Shown piece after piece: positions 1-6,947 of a stretch of DNA of 64,000 nucleotides. The position numbers and the translations under genes are program-made. Each line of letters starts with the position of its first letter. Position 1 is the first letter of the stretch. Location: NCBI RefSeq assembly GCF_015206815.1, contig NZ_JADEXZ010000015.1:1-64000 (forward strand). The letters run 5' to 3'. Under the pieces are notes generated by a model. The model was not told where the DNA came from and made no database searches. It worked only from the letters and a program-made list of their open reading frames with translations. This DNA comes from Fortiea sp. LEGE XX443. GTDB taxonomy: Bacteria > Cyanobacteriota > Cyanobacteriia > Cyanobacteriales > Nostocaceae.

Positions 1-114
1 ATCTTGAGAGCGATCGCTCTCAACATACTGCGTCGAAATGGTCATATTTCCATCACAATTGCTCAAAGATTTCTCTCTCATGATATTGACAAACTTCTTG
101 CCCTTGTGGAATGA
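1..114 (+). pseudogene. C-terminal end of a transposase-like ORF, cut by the window edge
   Basis: Frame 1 is open from the first base to a TGA at 112-114 and encodes 37 residues, beginning ILRAIALNILRRNGHISIT and ending in LLALVE. The LRxIALNxLRR pattern followed by a short helix resembles the C-terminus of ISAs1/H-repeat type DDE transposases. That assignment is from memory of the family, not from an alignment. The 5' part lies outside the window, so whether the gene is complete or a relic cannot be judged. No terminal inverted repeat was recognised downstream. Confidence 0.5.
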
Positions 115-144
115 AACAGCCCTGCCTCAAGGAGCATAAACACC

Positions 145-423
145 ATGTTCGCACAATTACTAAAATTTGCCCAATTCAAATTAGCCCAGTTCTTACGCGA
201 AAATTTCAATTTTCTCGTTCGTCAGCAACTTTCTGAACTCTCATTTTCCCACAGAGAACCAATTAAACATTTGCTAATTGGTTCACCCAAAGCCGTCACC
301 AGCACAATTCACTATTTGCATGTGCTTGGCTACGCTAAAGTTGGAGATTGGAGTCCACTGCTACCAACCGAGAATTCCGGTGAGGTAATGAGTATTTTAA
401 CTCGGCAAATTTTGATCCAATAA
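145..423 (+). CDS. Conserved cyanobacterial hypothetical protein, 92 aa
   Basis: An ATG-started ORF of 92 codons with GGAG at 130-133 upstream. The N-terminal half is rich in Phe, Leu and Gln (MFAQLLKFAQFKLAQFL); the C-terminal half has a GSPKAV...HYLHVLGYA...GDWSPLLPT stretch that I recall from small Nostoc proteins of unknown function. There is no signal peptide, membrane helix or metal motif. It is followed at 431-460 by a near-perfect palindrome that could fold in the transcript. Function is unknown. Confidence 0.6.
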   Translation: MFAQLLKFAQFKLAQFLRENFNFLVRQQLSELSFSHREPIKHLLIGSPKAVTSTIHYLHVLGYAKVGDWSPLLPTENSGEVMSILTRQILIQ

Positions 424-430
424 TTTAAAT

Positions 431-460
431 GTAGAGACGTTGCAGTGCAACGTCTCTCAC
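431..460. repeat. Palindromic repeat of the GTAGAGACGTTGCA type
   Basis: GAGACGTTGCA is followed by one base and then its exact complement TGCAACGTCTC. Related copies lie at about 3651-3678, 9549-9578 and 32706-32732, always between genes. The copies differ in the arms but keep complementarity, as expected for a small dispersed repeat that folds. It may help to end transcripts of the gene at 145-423, but no U-run follows. Confidence 0.7.
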
Positions 461-512
461 GTTATTTTAAAATCAAAATTGATAGATTTACTTCAAAAAT
501 AACGTAATAAAA

Positions 513-731
513 ATGACGCAAAAAACACAAATGACTGCTATCATTGAGCGCGAAGAAAATGGCTATGTAGCATTATGTCCCAAATTAGATATAGCCCGCC
601 AAGGTGACACAATTAAAGAAGCACAAACTAATTTAATTGAAGCATTAGAATTATTTTTTGAGACAGCATCACCTTCTGAAATCCAGGAAAGATTGCACAC
701 AGAAATGTTTATTACATTTGAAGTCAACTAA
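513..731 (+). CDS. HicB-family antitoxin-like protein, orphan
   Basis: A 72-residue protein with the HicB partial-RNase-H fold pattern: AIIEREENGYVALCPKLD, then ARQGDTIKEAQTNLIEALELF. It has no C-terminal DNA-binding domain. HicB proteins normally neutralise a HicA mRNA interferase encoded next to them. No HicA-like ORF (a short dsRBD-like protein with a catalytic His) is visible on either side, so this is either an orphan antitoxin or a cyanobacterial HicB-like protein with another role. An overlapping ORF at 658-876 is a frame shadow. Confidence 0.8.
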   Translation: MTQKTQMTAIIEREENGYVALCPKLDIARQGDTIKEAQTNLIEALELFFETASPSEIQERLHTEMFITFEVN

Positions 732-965
732 AAGGAAACATAAATCTCTGCGTAAGAATCAAAAATTAACATCTTTTTTCCAAAAATTTGAGCTAGATAC
801 AGTTCCACTAAGTTGTAAAATACAAAATTGCCACACAGTTTCATCAACCGTAGGGCAAAGGACAGTTAAGCACTGATTGTAGTCTGTCTGACAGCAGTAG
901 AGTTTTTCTCTACTTTTATGACGCTTTGACTTGTGTCCATTGCATTATATCCCTGACAAAAAATT

Positions 966-1946
966 ATGTTTCCCATACAACGTCCCCGTCGTTTGCGTAG
1001 CCATCCTCAACTGCGCCGGATGGTGCGTGAAACCATCCTCACAACTAATGATCTGATTTACCCACTATTTGCCGTACCAGGTTCAGGAATTGCCAAAGAA
1101 GTCAAATCTATGCCTGGAGTCTACCAACTTTCGGTAGATAAAATTGTGGACGAAGCTAAGGAAGTTTACGACTTAGGAATCCCCGCAATTATTTTATTTG
1201 GTATTCCTGAAGATAAAGATGCCGATGCTACTGGTGCTTGGCACGATTGCGGTATTGTCCAAAAAGCTGCAACTGCGGTAAAAGCAGCAGTCCCAGATTT
1301 GATTGTCATCGCTGATACTTGCTTGTGTGAATACACCAGTCATGGTCACTGCGGTTATTTGCAAGTTGGTGATTTGACAGGACGGGTACTCAACGACCCC
1401 ACCCTAGAATTGCTCAAGAAAACAGCAGTTTCTCAAGCCAATGCTGGTGCAGATATCATCGCCCCTTCCGGGATGATGGATGGCTTTGTCCAGGCAATTC
1501 GGACTGGATTAGATGAAGCGGGATTCCAAGACACACCAATTTTGTCTTATGCTGCTAAGTATGCTTCGGCCTACTATGGGCCATTCCGAGATGCAGCCGA
1601 TTCCACACCGCAATTTGGTGACAGAAGAACTTACCAAATGGACCCTGGAAATGGTCGTGAGGCTATTAAGGAAATTGGATTAGATATTGCCGAAGGTGCG
1701 GATATGCTTATGGTTAAGCCAGCTTTGGCTTACATGGATATTATCTGGCGGGTAAAGGAAGCGAGTAACTTACCTGTTGCAGCTTACAATGTTTCCGGTG
1801 AGTATTCCATGATTAAGGCTGCGGCTCTGAACGGCTGGATTGATGAGGAACGTGTAGTTATGGAAACTTTAACAGGGTTTAAACGTGCCGGTGCAGACCT
1901 AATTTTAACTTACCATGCCAAAAATGCGGCGCGATGGTTGCGTTAG
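966..1946 (+). CDS. hemB: Porphobilinogen synthase (delta-aminolevulinate dehydratase)
   Basis: This enzyme condenses two 5-aminolevulinate molecules to porphobilinogen, the step feeding heme, chlorophyll and bilin synthesis in the cytosol. At 326 residues it has the family's usual length. The two Schiff-base lysines are present: K198 in [17 protein letters not shown] and K251 in [13 protein letters not shown]. The loop [14 protein letters not shown] carries C119, C121 and C129, the three-cysteine set of zinc-type enzymes. The ATG start begins [11 protein letters not shown], the usual N-terminus. It is a single gene with no close partner. Confidence 0.97.
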   Translation: MFPIQRPRRLRSHPQLRRMVRETILTTNDLIYPLFAVPGSGIAKEVKSMPGVYQLSVDKIVDEAKEVYDLGIPAIILFGIPEDKDADATGAWHDCGIVQKAATAVKAAVPDLIVIADTCLCEYTSHGHCGYLQVGDLTGRVLNDPTLELLKKTAVSQANAGADIIAPSGMMDGFVQAIRTGLDEAGFQDTPILSYAAKYASAYYGPFRDAADSTPQFGDRRTYQMDPGNGREAIKEIGLDIAEGADMLMVKPALAYMDIIWRVKEASNLPVAAYNVSGEYSMIKAAALNGWIDEERVVMETLTGFKRAGADLILTYHAKNAARWLR

Positions 1947-2491
1947 GTTGGTTTTTATAAGTTTGCTCCATATCTCACGCAGAAATAAGGCAGCGCTTTG
2001 GGCGTGTTTCCCGACTTGTAGCGACTGCCGTGCAAAGGCGCAAAGTTTTTTCTTTGGGTTTTAGTGTTTGGGCGTGAGATTATTGTATTTTGGGTATTGC
2101 GATCGCCAACGTAGTTGAAATCGATTCAGGAACTTCAAATAAAATACCCAATACTAATAATAAAATTTTTCAATAAATTTCATAGTTTTGTGACTTACTT
2201 AGCTGGCTAAACTACTGCTAATGCTTGTTTGTCAGGCTTTTATCGCTGGATTTATCAGCTTAGTTATAAACTTGACTATTCTATAAGGTTAAGAGAGACT
2301 AACTAATGACAGATGTGCGGACTTATTAAACTAATAATTTTTGTAAAGATTTTGAGATATTTATTTTGAGAGATGAAACATTAGTTAAAAAATGGCAAGT
2401 TTGTCTCTAAGTAACAATGTTCCGAGGACAATCTTTTGAAAATTGTGCTAATTAGTACAGTCCAAGCTTACTATCGTAGTTGGCCAAAAGC
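1947..2491. other. Intergenic stretch between hemB and the DUF2997 gene
   Basis: About 545 bp with no credible gene. Around 1990-2045 lies an imperfect hairpin-forming sequence (GGGCGTGTTTCCCG followed by TTGTAGCGACTGCCG) that resembles small palindromic repeats at 18858-18900, 40990-41030 and 43437-43472. Two HIP1-like cores occur near 2100. The remainder is AT-rich and probably holds the promoter of the downstream cassette. A 21-codon hydrophobic ORF at 2221-2286 has no ribosome binding site and was not called. Confidence 0.5.
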
Positions 2492-2701
2492 ATGGAGACA
2501 TTAGAATTCATAATTTATCCAGACGGTAGGGTACAAGAGAAAGTCACTGGCATTGTGGGTAATTCTTGTGCTGAGGTTACAGCAGCAATTGAAGCACAGC
2601 TGGGGCAAGTACTTAGTCAAGAGCCAACCTCAGAATTTTTCGTCAACCAGGTACAACAATCTAGTCTGGCGAATACCCAAGCTACTTACAGCGAATGGTA
2701 A
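2492..2701 (+). CDS. DUF2997 domain protein
   Basis: A 69-residue protein, METLEFIIYPDGRVQEKVTG..., matching the DUF2997 family: a short beta hairpin with the IYPDGRVxExVxG signature, followed by C-x-E-V-T-AAIE. The frame is open from a TTG at 2480, but family members begin with METLEF, so the ATG at 2492 is preferred. It lies 38 bp upstream of the DUF1257 gene. In cyanobacteria these families are found together, often with a ferredoxin or an AAA ATPase. No biochemical role is established that I know of. Confidence 0.85.
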   Translation: METLEFIIYPDGRVQEKVTGIVGNSCAEVTAAIEAQLGQVLSQEPTSEFFVNQVQQSSLANTQATYSEW

Positions 2702-2739
2702 GTTTTCCAACAGTTTATTGTCGTTGATTTACAACCAAC

Positions 2740-3126
2740 ATGTCACACTTTAGCCAAATTAAGACTCAAATCCGTAACCTTGATTCTTTAAAAGATGCGC
2801 TGACTGATTTGGGCATCGACTGGAAACCCGGCCCCCGTGAGGTGCGTGGTTATCGTGGTCAAACCCATCCTGCGGAAATTACCGTTGAGCAGGAAAATGG
2901 CTATGACATCGGCTTTAGATGGAATGGCAAAGAATACGAATTGGTAGCTGACTTGCAATATTGGCAGCAAAATCTATCTGTAGATGGTTTCTTGCGTCAA
3001 GTAACCCAGCGCTATGCTTACCAAACAGTCGTTAAAGAAACTACCCTTGCTGGTTTTCAAGTTGCTGAACAACAAAAAAATGCCGACGGTTCTATTCGCT
3101 TAGTAGTACAACGCTGGAGTGCGTAA
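2740..3126 (+). CDS. ycf35: DUF1257 / Ycf35-like protein
   Basis: A 128-residue protein with the Ycf35 pattern: MSHFSQIKTQI at the start, LKDALxDLG, then WKPGPREVRGYRGQ and a GYDIGFRWNGKEYELVADLQ core. Ycf35 is also found in red-algal plastid genomes, and its function is not established. It is the middle gene of a DUF2997 / Ycf35 / ferredoxin cassette. Its stop TAA shares its last base with the ATG of the ferredoxin gene at 3126, indicating translational coupling. The three products may work together, perhaps in Fe-S or redox chemistry; that is inference from linkage only. Confidence 0.88.
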   Translation: MSHFSQIKTQIRNLDSLKDALTDLGIDWKPGPREVRGYRGQTHPAEITVEQENGYDIGFRWNGKEYELVADLQYWQQNLSVDGFLRQVTQRYAYQTVVKETTLAGFQVAEQQKNADGSIRLVVQRWSA

Positions 3127-3587
3127 TGGCTGATTTTCTGCCTTCACCAGAAGAACAGGAAGATAACCGTTCCGGTTTGGAACCAGAATTAGGTGGTTTT
3201 TTGCGGGAAGACCCAGAACGTTCTGGTTTGGAACCGGAATTGGGTGGTGTGTTGCGGCAAAAAGGTGTTTACGTTGACGAAATTACCTGTATTGGCTGTA
3301 AACACTGCGCCCATGTTGCGCGGAATACTTTTTACATTGAACCAGATTACGGGCGATCGCGCGTAATTCGTCAAGATGGGGACGCGGAAGAACTTATCCA
3401 AGAAGCGATTGACACCTGTCCAGTCGATTGCATCCATTGGGTAGATTACACAGAACTGAAAAAGTTAGAAGATGAGCGCAAGTATCAAGTAATTCCTGTT
3501 GTAGGTTATCCGGTAGAATTGGCAGTTGCTGCTTCTGAACGGCGGCGTAAAAAGCAAAAACTCAAAAACAAAAAATCCCGTTATTAA
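3126..3587 (+). CDS. 4Fe-4S ferredoxin with a duplicated N-terminal motif
   Basis: A 153-residue ferredoxin-like protein. One cluster motif is clear: C55-x2-C58-x2-C61 (CIGCKHC) with C98 in DTCPVDC, so probably a single [4Fe-4S] cluster, with C102 as an extra Cys. The N-terminus holds an exact duplication of RSGLEPELGG (residues 15-24 and 32-41), followed by FLR or VLR. The C-terminus is a strongly basic tail (RRRKKQKLKNKK). It overlaps the Ycf35 stop by one base, so the two are co-translated, and a strong terminator follows. It likely transfers electrons or a cluster to a partner of the cassette; the partner is not visible. Confidence 0.88.
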   Translation: MADFLPSPEEQEDNRSGLEPELGGFLREDPERSGLEPELGGVLRQKGVYVDEITCIGCKHCAHVARNTFYIEPDYGRSRVIRQDGDAEELIQEAIDTCPVDCIHWVDYTELKKLEDERKYQVIPVVGYPVELAVAASERRRKKQKLKNKKSRY

Positions 3588-3610
3588 AATACACAAGTTA
3601 AATAAGTACA

Positions 3611-3644
3611 AAAAAGGACTGGTTAATCCAGTCCTTTTATTTTT
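3611..3644 (+). terminator. Rho-independent terminator after the ferredoxin gene
   Basis: An 11-bp perfect stem, AAAAGGACTGG with CCAGTCCTTTT, around the loop TTAAT, is followed by ATTTTT. It lies 24 bp after the ferredoxin stop and ends the DUF2997-Ycf35-ferredoxin unit. The stem is symmetric with A-tracts on the other side, but the nearest minus-strand gene ends at 3739, so it could also serve that gene. Confidence 0.85.
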
Positions 3645-3738
3645 AATTAAGTAGAGACGTTTGAATGCAATGTCTCTGATAGGGGAATTACCTTATCTAA
3701 ATCAGCAGCTAAGAGAATAATTGTTATTTTTTGTACCG

Positions 3739-4023
3739 TCACTTTAAATTTAGAGAGTCGTGTTGTGAAAGTAATTTTTCCACTTTCGCCTCGTCAATTC
3801 TAGCTGTTAATCTTTTGGCTTCATGCAAATCTCTGGTAGTTTTTGCCAAGGTAAAAGTTGAACCAACAGAAAAAGCTAAACCCATACTCATAAAGCCTTT
3901 AACCCAGCTATCAACAGGCAAATTAACAATACCAAAGCTGGTCATAGAAAGAGAAAGTATAAAAGCAGCCCATGTTTGAATAATCCAAGCTGCACTATCT
4001 TTTTGTGACCCTAACGGTTGCAT
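3739..4023 (-). CDS. YiaA/YiaB-family two-helix membrane protein
   Basis: A 94-residue protein read from the ATG at 4023. The frame stays open upstream to 4164, but family members begin near MQPLGSQKDSAAW. Two hydrophobic segments (WIIQTWAAFILSLSMTSFGI and the GFMSMGLAFSVGSTFTL stretch) are joined by a short VNLPVDSW loop. This matches the yiaA/B two-helix domain of inner-membrane proteins of unknown function. A charged C-terminal helix (LHEAKRLTARIDEAKVEKLL) faces the cytoplasm or stroma side by prediction. No operon partner is seen. Confidence 0.75.
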   Translation of the reverse strand: MQPLGSQKDSAAWIIQTWAAFILSLSMTSFGIVNLPVDSWVKGFMSMGLAFSVGSTFTLAKTTRDLHEAKRLTARIDEAKVEKLLSQHDSLNLK

Positions 4024-4209
4024 ATTTCTGACCTGTGTTTTCAGCGATTTAATAGCGATCGTATTGATTGTCACATTTGATAGCAACAATTGTATTACCA
4101 GTTTGGTAACTGGACTGTAAAAGGTTAATTGAAAAGTACATAAATAAAAGAATAACTGGTACATAGTTTTGTACCAGTTTTACAAATGGCACGAAGTTGT
4201 TGAATTCAA

Positions 4210-5790
4210 CTATTCAGACTCTGAAAATGTTTGTACTTTACCATCAGGACTAAGAACAACTCTCATTCGGAGATTTTGTCCCGATTTATTAGCAGAAACA
4301 AAGGGTTTACCAATTTCAGGTATTCCTGTACTGTCAACAAATTCTCTGGCTGGCTTATTAAGTGGTAAAATCCGCTCAATGGAACCATTAACATCCAAAG
4401 TCAAGCTGTATTCTAGTGTTTGGGTCAATCCAGATGGTGGTTGCCAGCGTTTTTGGAAAAAACTTCGGGCTTCTGCTATTTGGTTTGTGTCAAACAATGT
4501 GCTGTTAGTAGCGACATTGGTAGGTGTGAGGGTTTTAGGCGCGTCACCCAATCCATCAACTAATCGATTACTATCTGCGGCTGAAGGCGGAATAGAAGAA
4601 TTGATTTTTTCCTCTAGTTGTGGGTTTATTGGTGAGTACCCCTGAGGAAGATTGTTGCTGCGGCTTGCATTCGGTAGGGTAGCAAGGGGAGGTGGAACTG
4701 CTGGGATAGATGATAAACTGCCTGAGCCAGAAGATAGGCGAGGTGGTAAACTCCGCCTTTGAGGTAGAGCAATTTCATTCTTGGCAATTGGCTGTGTGGG
4801 GTTCAAATTGAGATTTGGTTTTAGAGCAATTTGTTGACCAGGAATCGTTGTAGATGTTGTACTTGGCGGATTAATCTTAGAGTTAATTGCTGTCTGAGGT
4901 AAACCCAAGGATGTTGGAGAATTTGCCGTCAGATTCGTATTGCCAGGAGTTGCAGGTTGCGCTGGGAAACGAGAAGTCGGAAGTGGAAGAGTTGAATCTA
5001 TAGGTGGTAGCGGTGGCAAATTATCTGAAGGTGTCAGCCCCGGTAATGGTGCCAAGTTAGCTAATGGTGAAGGTGATAGAGCTACATCAGACTCTGTAGA
5101 AGCTGGTTTCGTGGCTGTTGGCTGATTTTGGCGATTATTAGCGTATTGTAAAGTTATGGGCAATAAACCTGCACTTAACACCAGAACAGCGGCCACAGGT
5201 GTCCAAGCAGGGAAGCGGAGAACAGACCTGTTGGTATTGAGAGATGGTAAAGCCATGACATCAGCGGAATATTCATCCAAGGCTGTTGCTAAATCAAAAA
5301 GTTGCAGCAGACTGAGTGGAATAACAGGATGAGATGCTTGACTGCCAAGAGAACCAAGATACAGGTTGTGAGTTAAATAGCTGCTCGGTTCTAAATATAT
5401 TTTTGTTCTGGGGATATCTGAGGTAAAAGATTTTAAAGTCTGTGTCGATAAAGAAGATGGGTGAACATCGCTCAACTCTAAATCATGAGATGCTTTAGTT
5501 GAGTCTTTGGGGCCAGAAAACCCAATCCAAAAGCTTTCTGGGGACTGTTGTAAGAATTCTTGGACATAGCTGGTGACGGCATCACACAAAGCTTCGAGTT
5601 GGTCGCGATCGCCCCGAATTACAACCCTGTTTTCTTCTGGTAGTCGTGGATCGTCAAAACGTAACTCAAAGCTGAGTTGCTTAATGACAGTTTTCCCCAT
5701 CCAATGGGACAAAGGAGAGCTTTGCGCCAATACTTCTAGCGTGCAAGTAGGGGGTGTGTAGCGACGAATGACAGAATTTGATAGAGGCAT
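4210..5790 (-). CDS. DUF4335 domain protein with a membrane helix and Pro/Asn/Ser-rich linker
   Basis: A 526-residue cyanobacterial protein. Residues 1-190 carry the DUF4335 region (RRYTPPTCTLEV...GDRDQLEALCDAVTSYVQEFL). One transmembrane helix near residues 195-215 (AWTPVAAVLVLSAGLLPI) is followed by a long low-complexity linker rich in Pro, Asn, Ser and Thr. A folded C-terminal domain follows from about residue 440 (RWQPPSGLTQTLEYSLTLDV...). It lies 25 bp downstream of the DUF3038 gene, so the two are probably one transcript. The pair is recurrent in cyanobacteria; its function is not known to me. The layout suggests a membrane-anchored protein with a periplasmic or lumenal C-terminal domain. 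Confidence 0.85.
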   Translation of the reverse strand: MPLSNSVIRRYTPPTCTLEVLAQSSPLSHWMGKTVIKQLSFELRFDDPRLPEENRVVIRGDRDQLEALCDAVTSYVQEFLQQSPESFWIGFSGPKDSTKASHDLELSDVHPSSLSTQTLKSFTSDIPRTKIYLEPSSYLTHNLYLGSLGSQASHPVIPLSLLQLFDLATALDEYSADVMALPSLNTNRSVLRFPAWTPVAAVLVLSAGLLPITLQYANNRQNQPTATKPASTESDVALSPSPLANLAPLPGLTPSDNLPPLPPIDSTLPLPTSRFPAQPATPGNTNLTANSPTSLGLPQTAINSKINPPSTTSTTIPGQQIALKPNLNLNPTQPIAKNEIALPQRRSLPPRLSSGSGSLSSIPAVPPPLATLPNASRSNNLPQGYSPINPQLEEKINSSIPPSAADSNRLVDGLGDAPKTLTPTNVATNSTLFDTNQIAEARSFFQKRWQPPSGLTQTLEYSLTLDVNGSIERILPLNKPAREFVDSTGIPEIGKPFVSANKSGQNLRMRVVLSPDGKVQTFSESE

Positions 5791-5815
5791 GGCAGGAACT
5801 GCGAAGGAGACGTTT

Positions 5816-6421
5816 TCAAAATTTTGCGGAATTGTCGATGAGTGCTAACCAGAGGCGGCGGTGTCCACCAGGAGCGCTGTAGAACAACAAGTCTACAAGC
5901 AGTTTGAGTGCCAGGTGGGTAAGTAATTCCGTTGAGATTTGGTCATCCTCTTCCATGCGCTCTTGGTAGGTGTTGCAAAAAGCATCAATATAATCACCAA
6001 GTAAAGCAGCCTGATGAGGTTCCCGGTTGTTTTCCGCCATTTGCTCTAGTAACCCAACAGCACGGCGAACTAGTTCTTGGTGCTGTTTGGCGAGATAGCA
6101 GATGATTAAAACAAGCGATCGCGCTTCTTCTACATCTAGCTTTTTTCGCCCTCCTTGACCTTTGCGTAGGGGATTAGACTGGCGTAGTCGCCATAAAGCT
6201 ACGCGGTCTGGCACTCTTGACTCTAAGTTTAGGTTAACTGCCGCAGCAAGCATGGCCTCGGAACCAATCCCAGTTAAGGTTTCTAGCGCCAACAGCACCA
6301 AGTCCAATTGAGTTTTGATATTGTCCCATTGAACTGTGTTTGGGGTTGGAAGCTTGATTAAATCCTCCCATTGGGAATTGGGCGTGGCTGAATCGGCGGC
6401 CGAGTGCATAACTTTTAGCAT
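5816..6421 (-). CDS. DUF3038 domain protein
   Basis: A 201-residue soluble, helix-rich protein with the cyanobacterial DUF3038 pattern: LDLVLLALETLTGIGSEAML, then LESRVPDRVALWRLRQSNPLRKG and LHLALKLL-type helices ending APGGHRRLWLALI. There is no signal peptide or membrane helix. It is the first gene of a pair with the DUF4335 gene 25 bp downstream. Function is unknown; restriction to cyanobacteria and conserved pairing suggest the two act together. Confidence 0.85.
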   Translation of the reverse strand: MLKVMHSAADSATPNSQWEDLIKLPTPNTVQWDNIKTQLDLVLLALETLTGIGSEAMLAAAVNLNLESRVPDRVALWRLRQSNPLRKGQGGRKKLDVEEARSLVLIICYLAKQHQELVRRAVGLLEQMAENNREPHQAALLGDYIDAFCNTYQERMEEDDQISTELLTHLALKLLVDLLFYSAPGGHRRLWLALIDNSAKF

Positions 6422-6947
6422 AGGTGATCGGGCTGGTAGGGGCTGGTGCTGTTACCTATTTTGAAACCAGACTCTTAAAGAACAAGGTTGGTTTCCCATA
6501 AATAATTTAGCTAGAAGTGACTCCTAGCTTGTCGAATTTTGGTAAACAGCAATTGTCACTGTCTTACTCTACAAGATGAAAAATTATTTTCCATACACTT
6601 AGCAGAGTAGAACATTCCCTACCTTAGTTAAAATATTCCTAGCCTTAACTGCTACTTCAGTAGGAAGTATAAATAAATAAAAAAGCAGGGGGGAAGGGAG
6701 CAGGGAGCAGGGGAGAAAAGCCACCTACAAGAGATGGGGTTTTAACCAAGGGTGAAAGGGTGAAAGGGAGCAAGGGAGCCTAGGTTTGTACCTACAGTCC
6801 CCTCTTCTCCCTGCTCCCTGCCCCTTGCCTCTAATCAACATCAACATCATAAATTTCCTTTAATTGCTAATTACCATTAACCCAGAAGCTATTAGTAATT
6901 AGCAATTGATATTTTAGTAGACGACACCAGTAATATTGATTGCCCTT
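6422..6947. other. Intergenic stretch with G-rich and C-rich GGGAGCAGGG-type repeats
   Basis: About 525 bp without a credible gene. Positions 6684-6718 hold a GGGAGCAGGG tandem motif, and 6796-6828 holds its inverted counterpart (TTCTCCCTGCTCCCTGCCCC). The two arms could fold into a long hairpin over about 80 bp of loop. Related G-rich motifs occur inside menE (27396-27448) and at the right edge of the window. AT-rich sequence at 6860-6940 contains ATTAGTAATTAGCAATTG-like repeats. The promoter of the DUF3038 gene probably lies at 6425-6650. Confidence 0.6.

Noticed and set aside
732-965. A HicA toxin gene after the HicB-like gene
   Set aside because: No short dsRBD-like ORF with a conserved His is present; the ORF at 658-876 is an out-of-frame shadow of hicB.
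2221-2286. 21-codon hydrophobic ORF that could be a small membrane subunit
   Set aside because: No ribosome binding site and no match to any small photosystem or cytochrome subunit I know.
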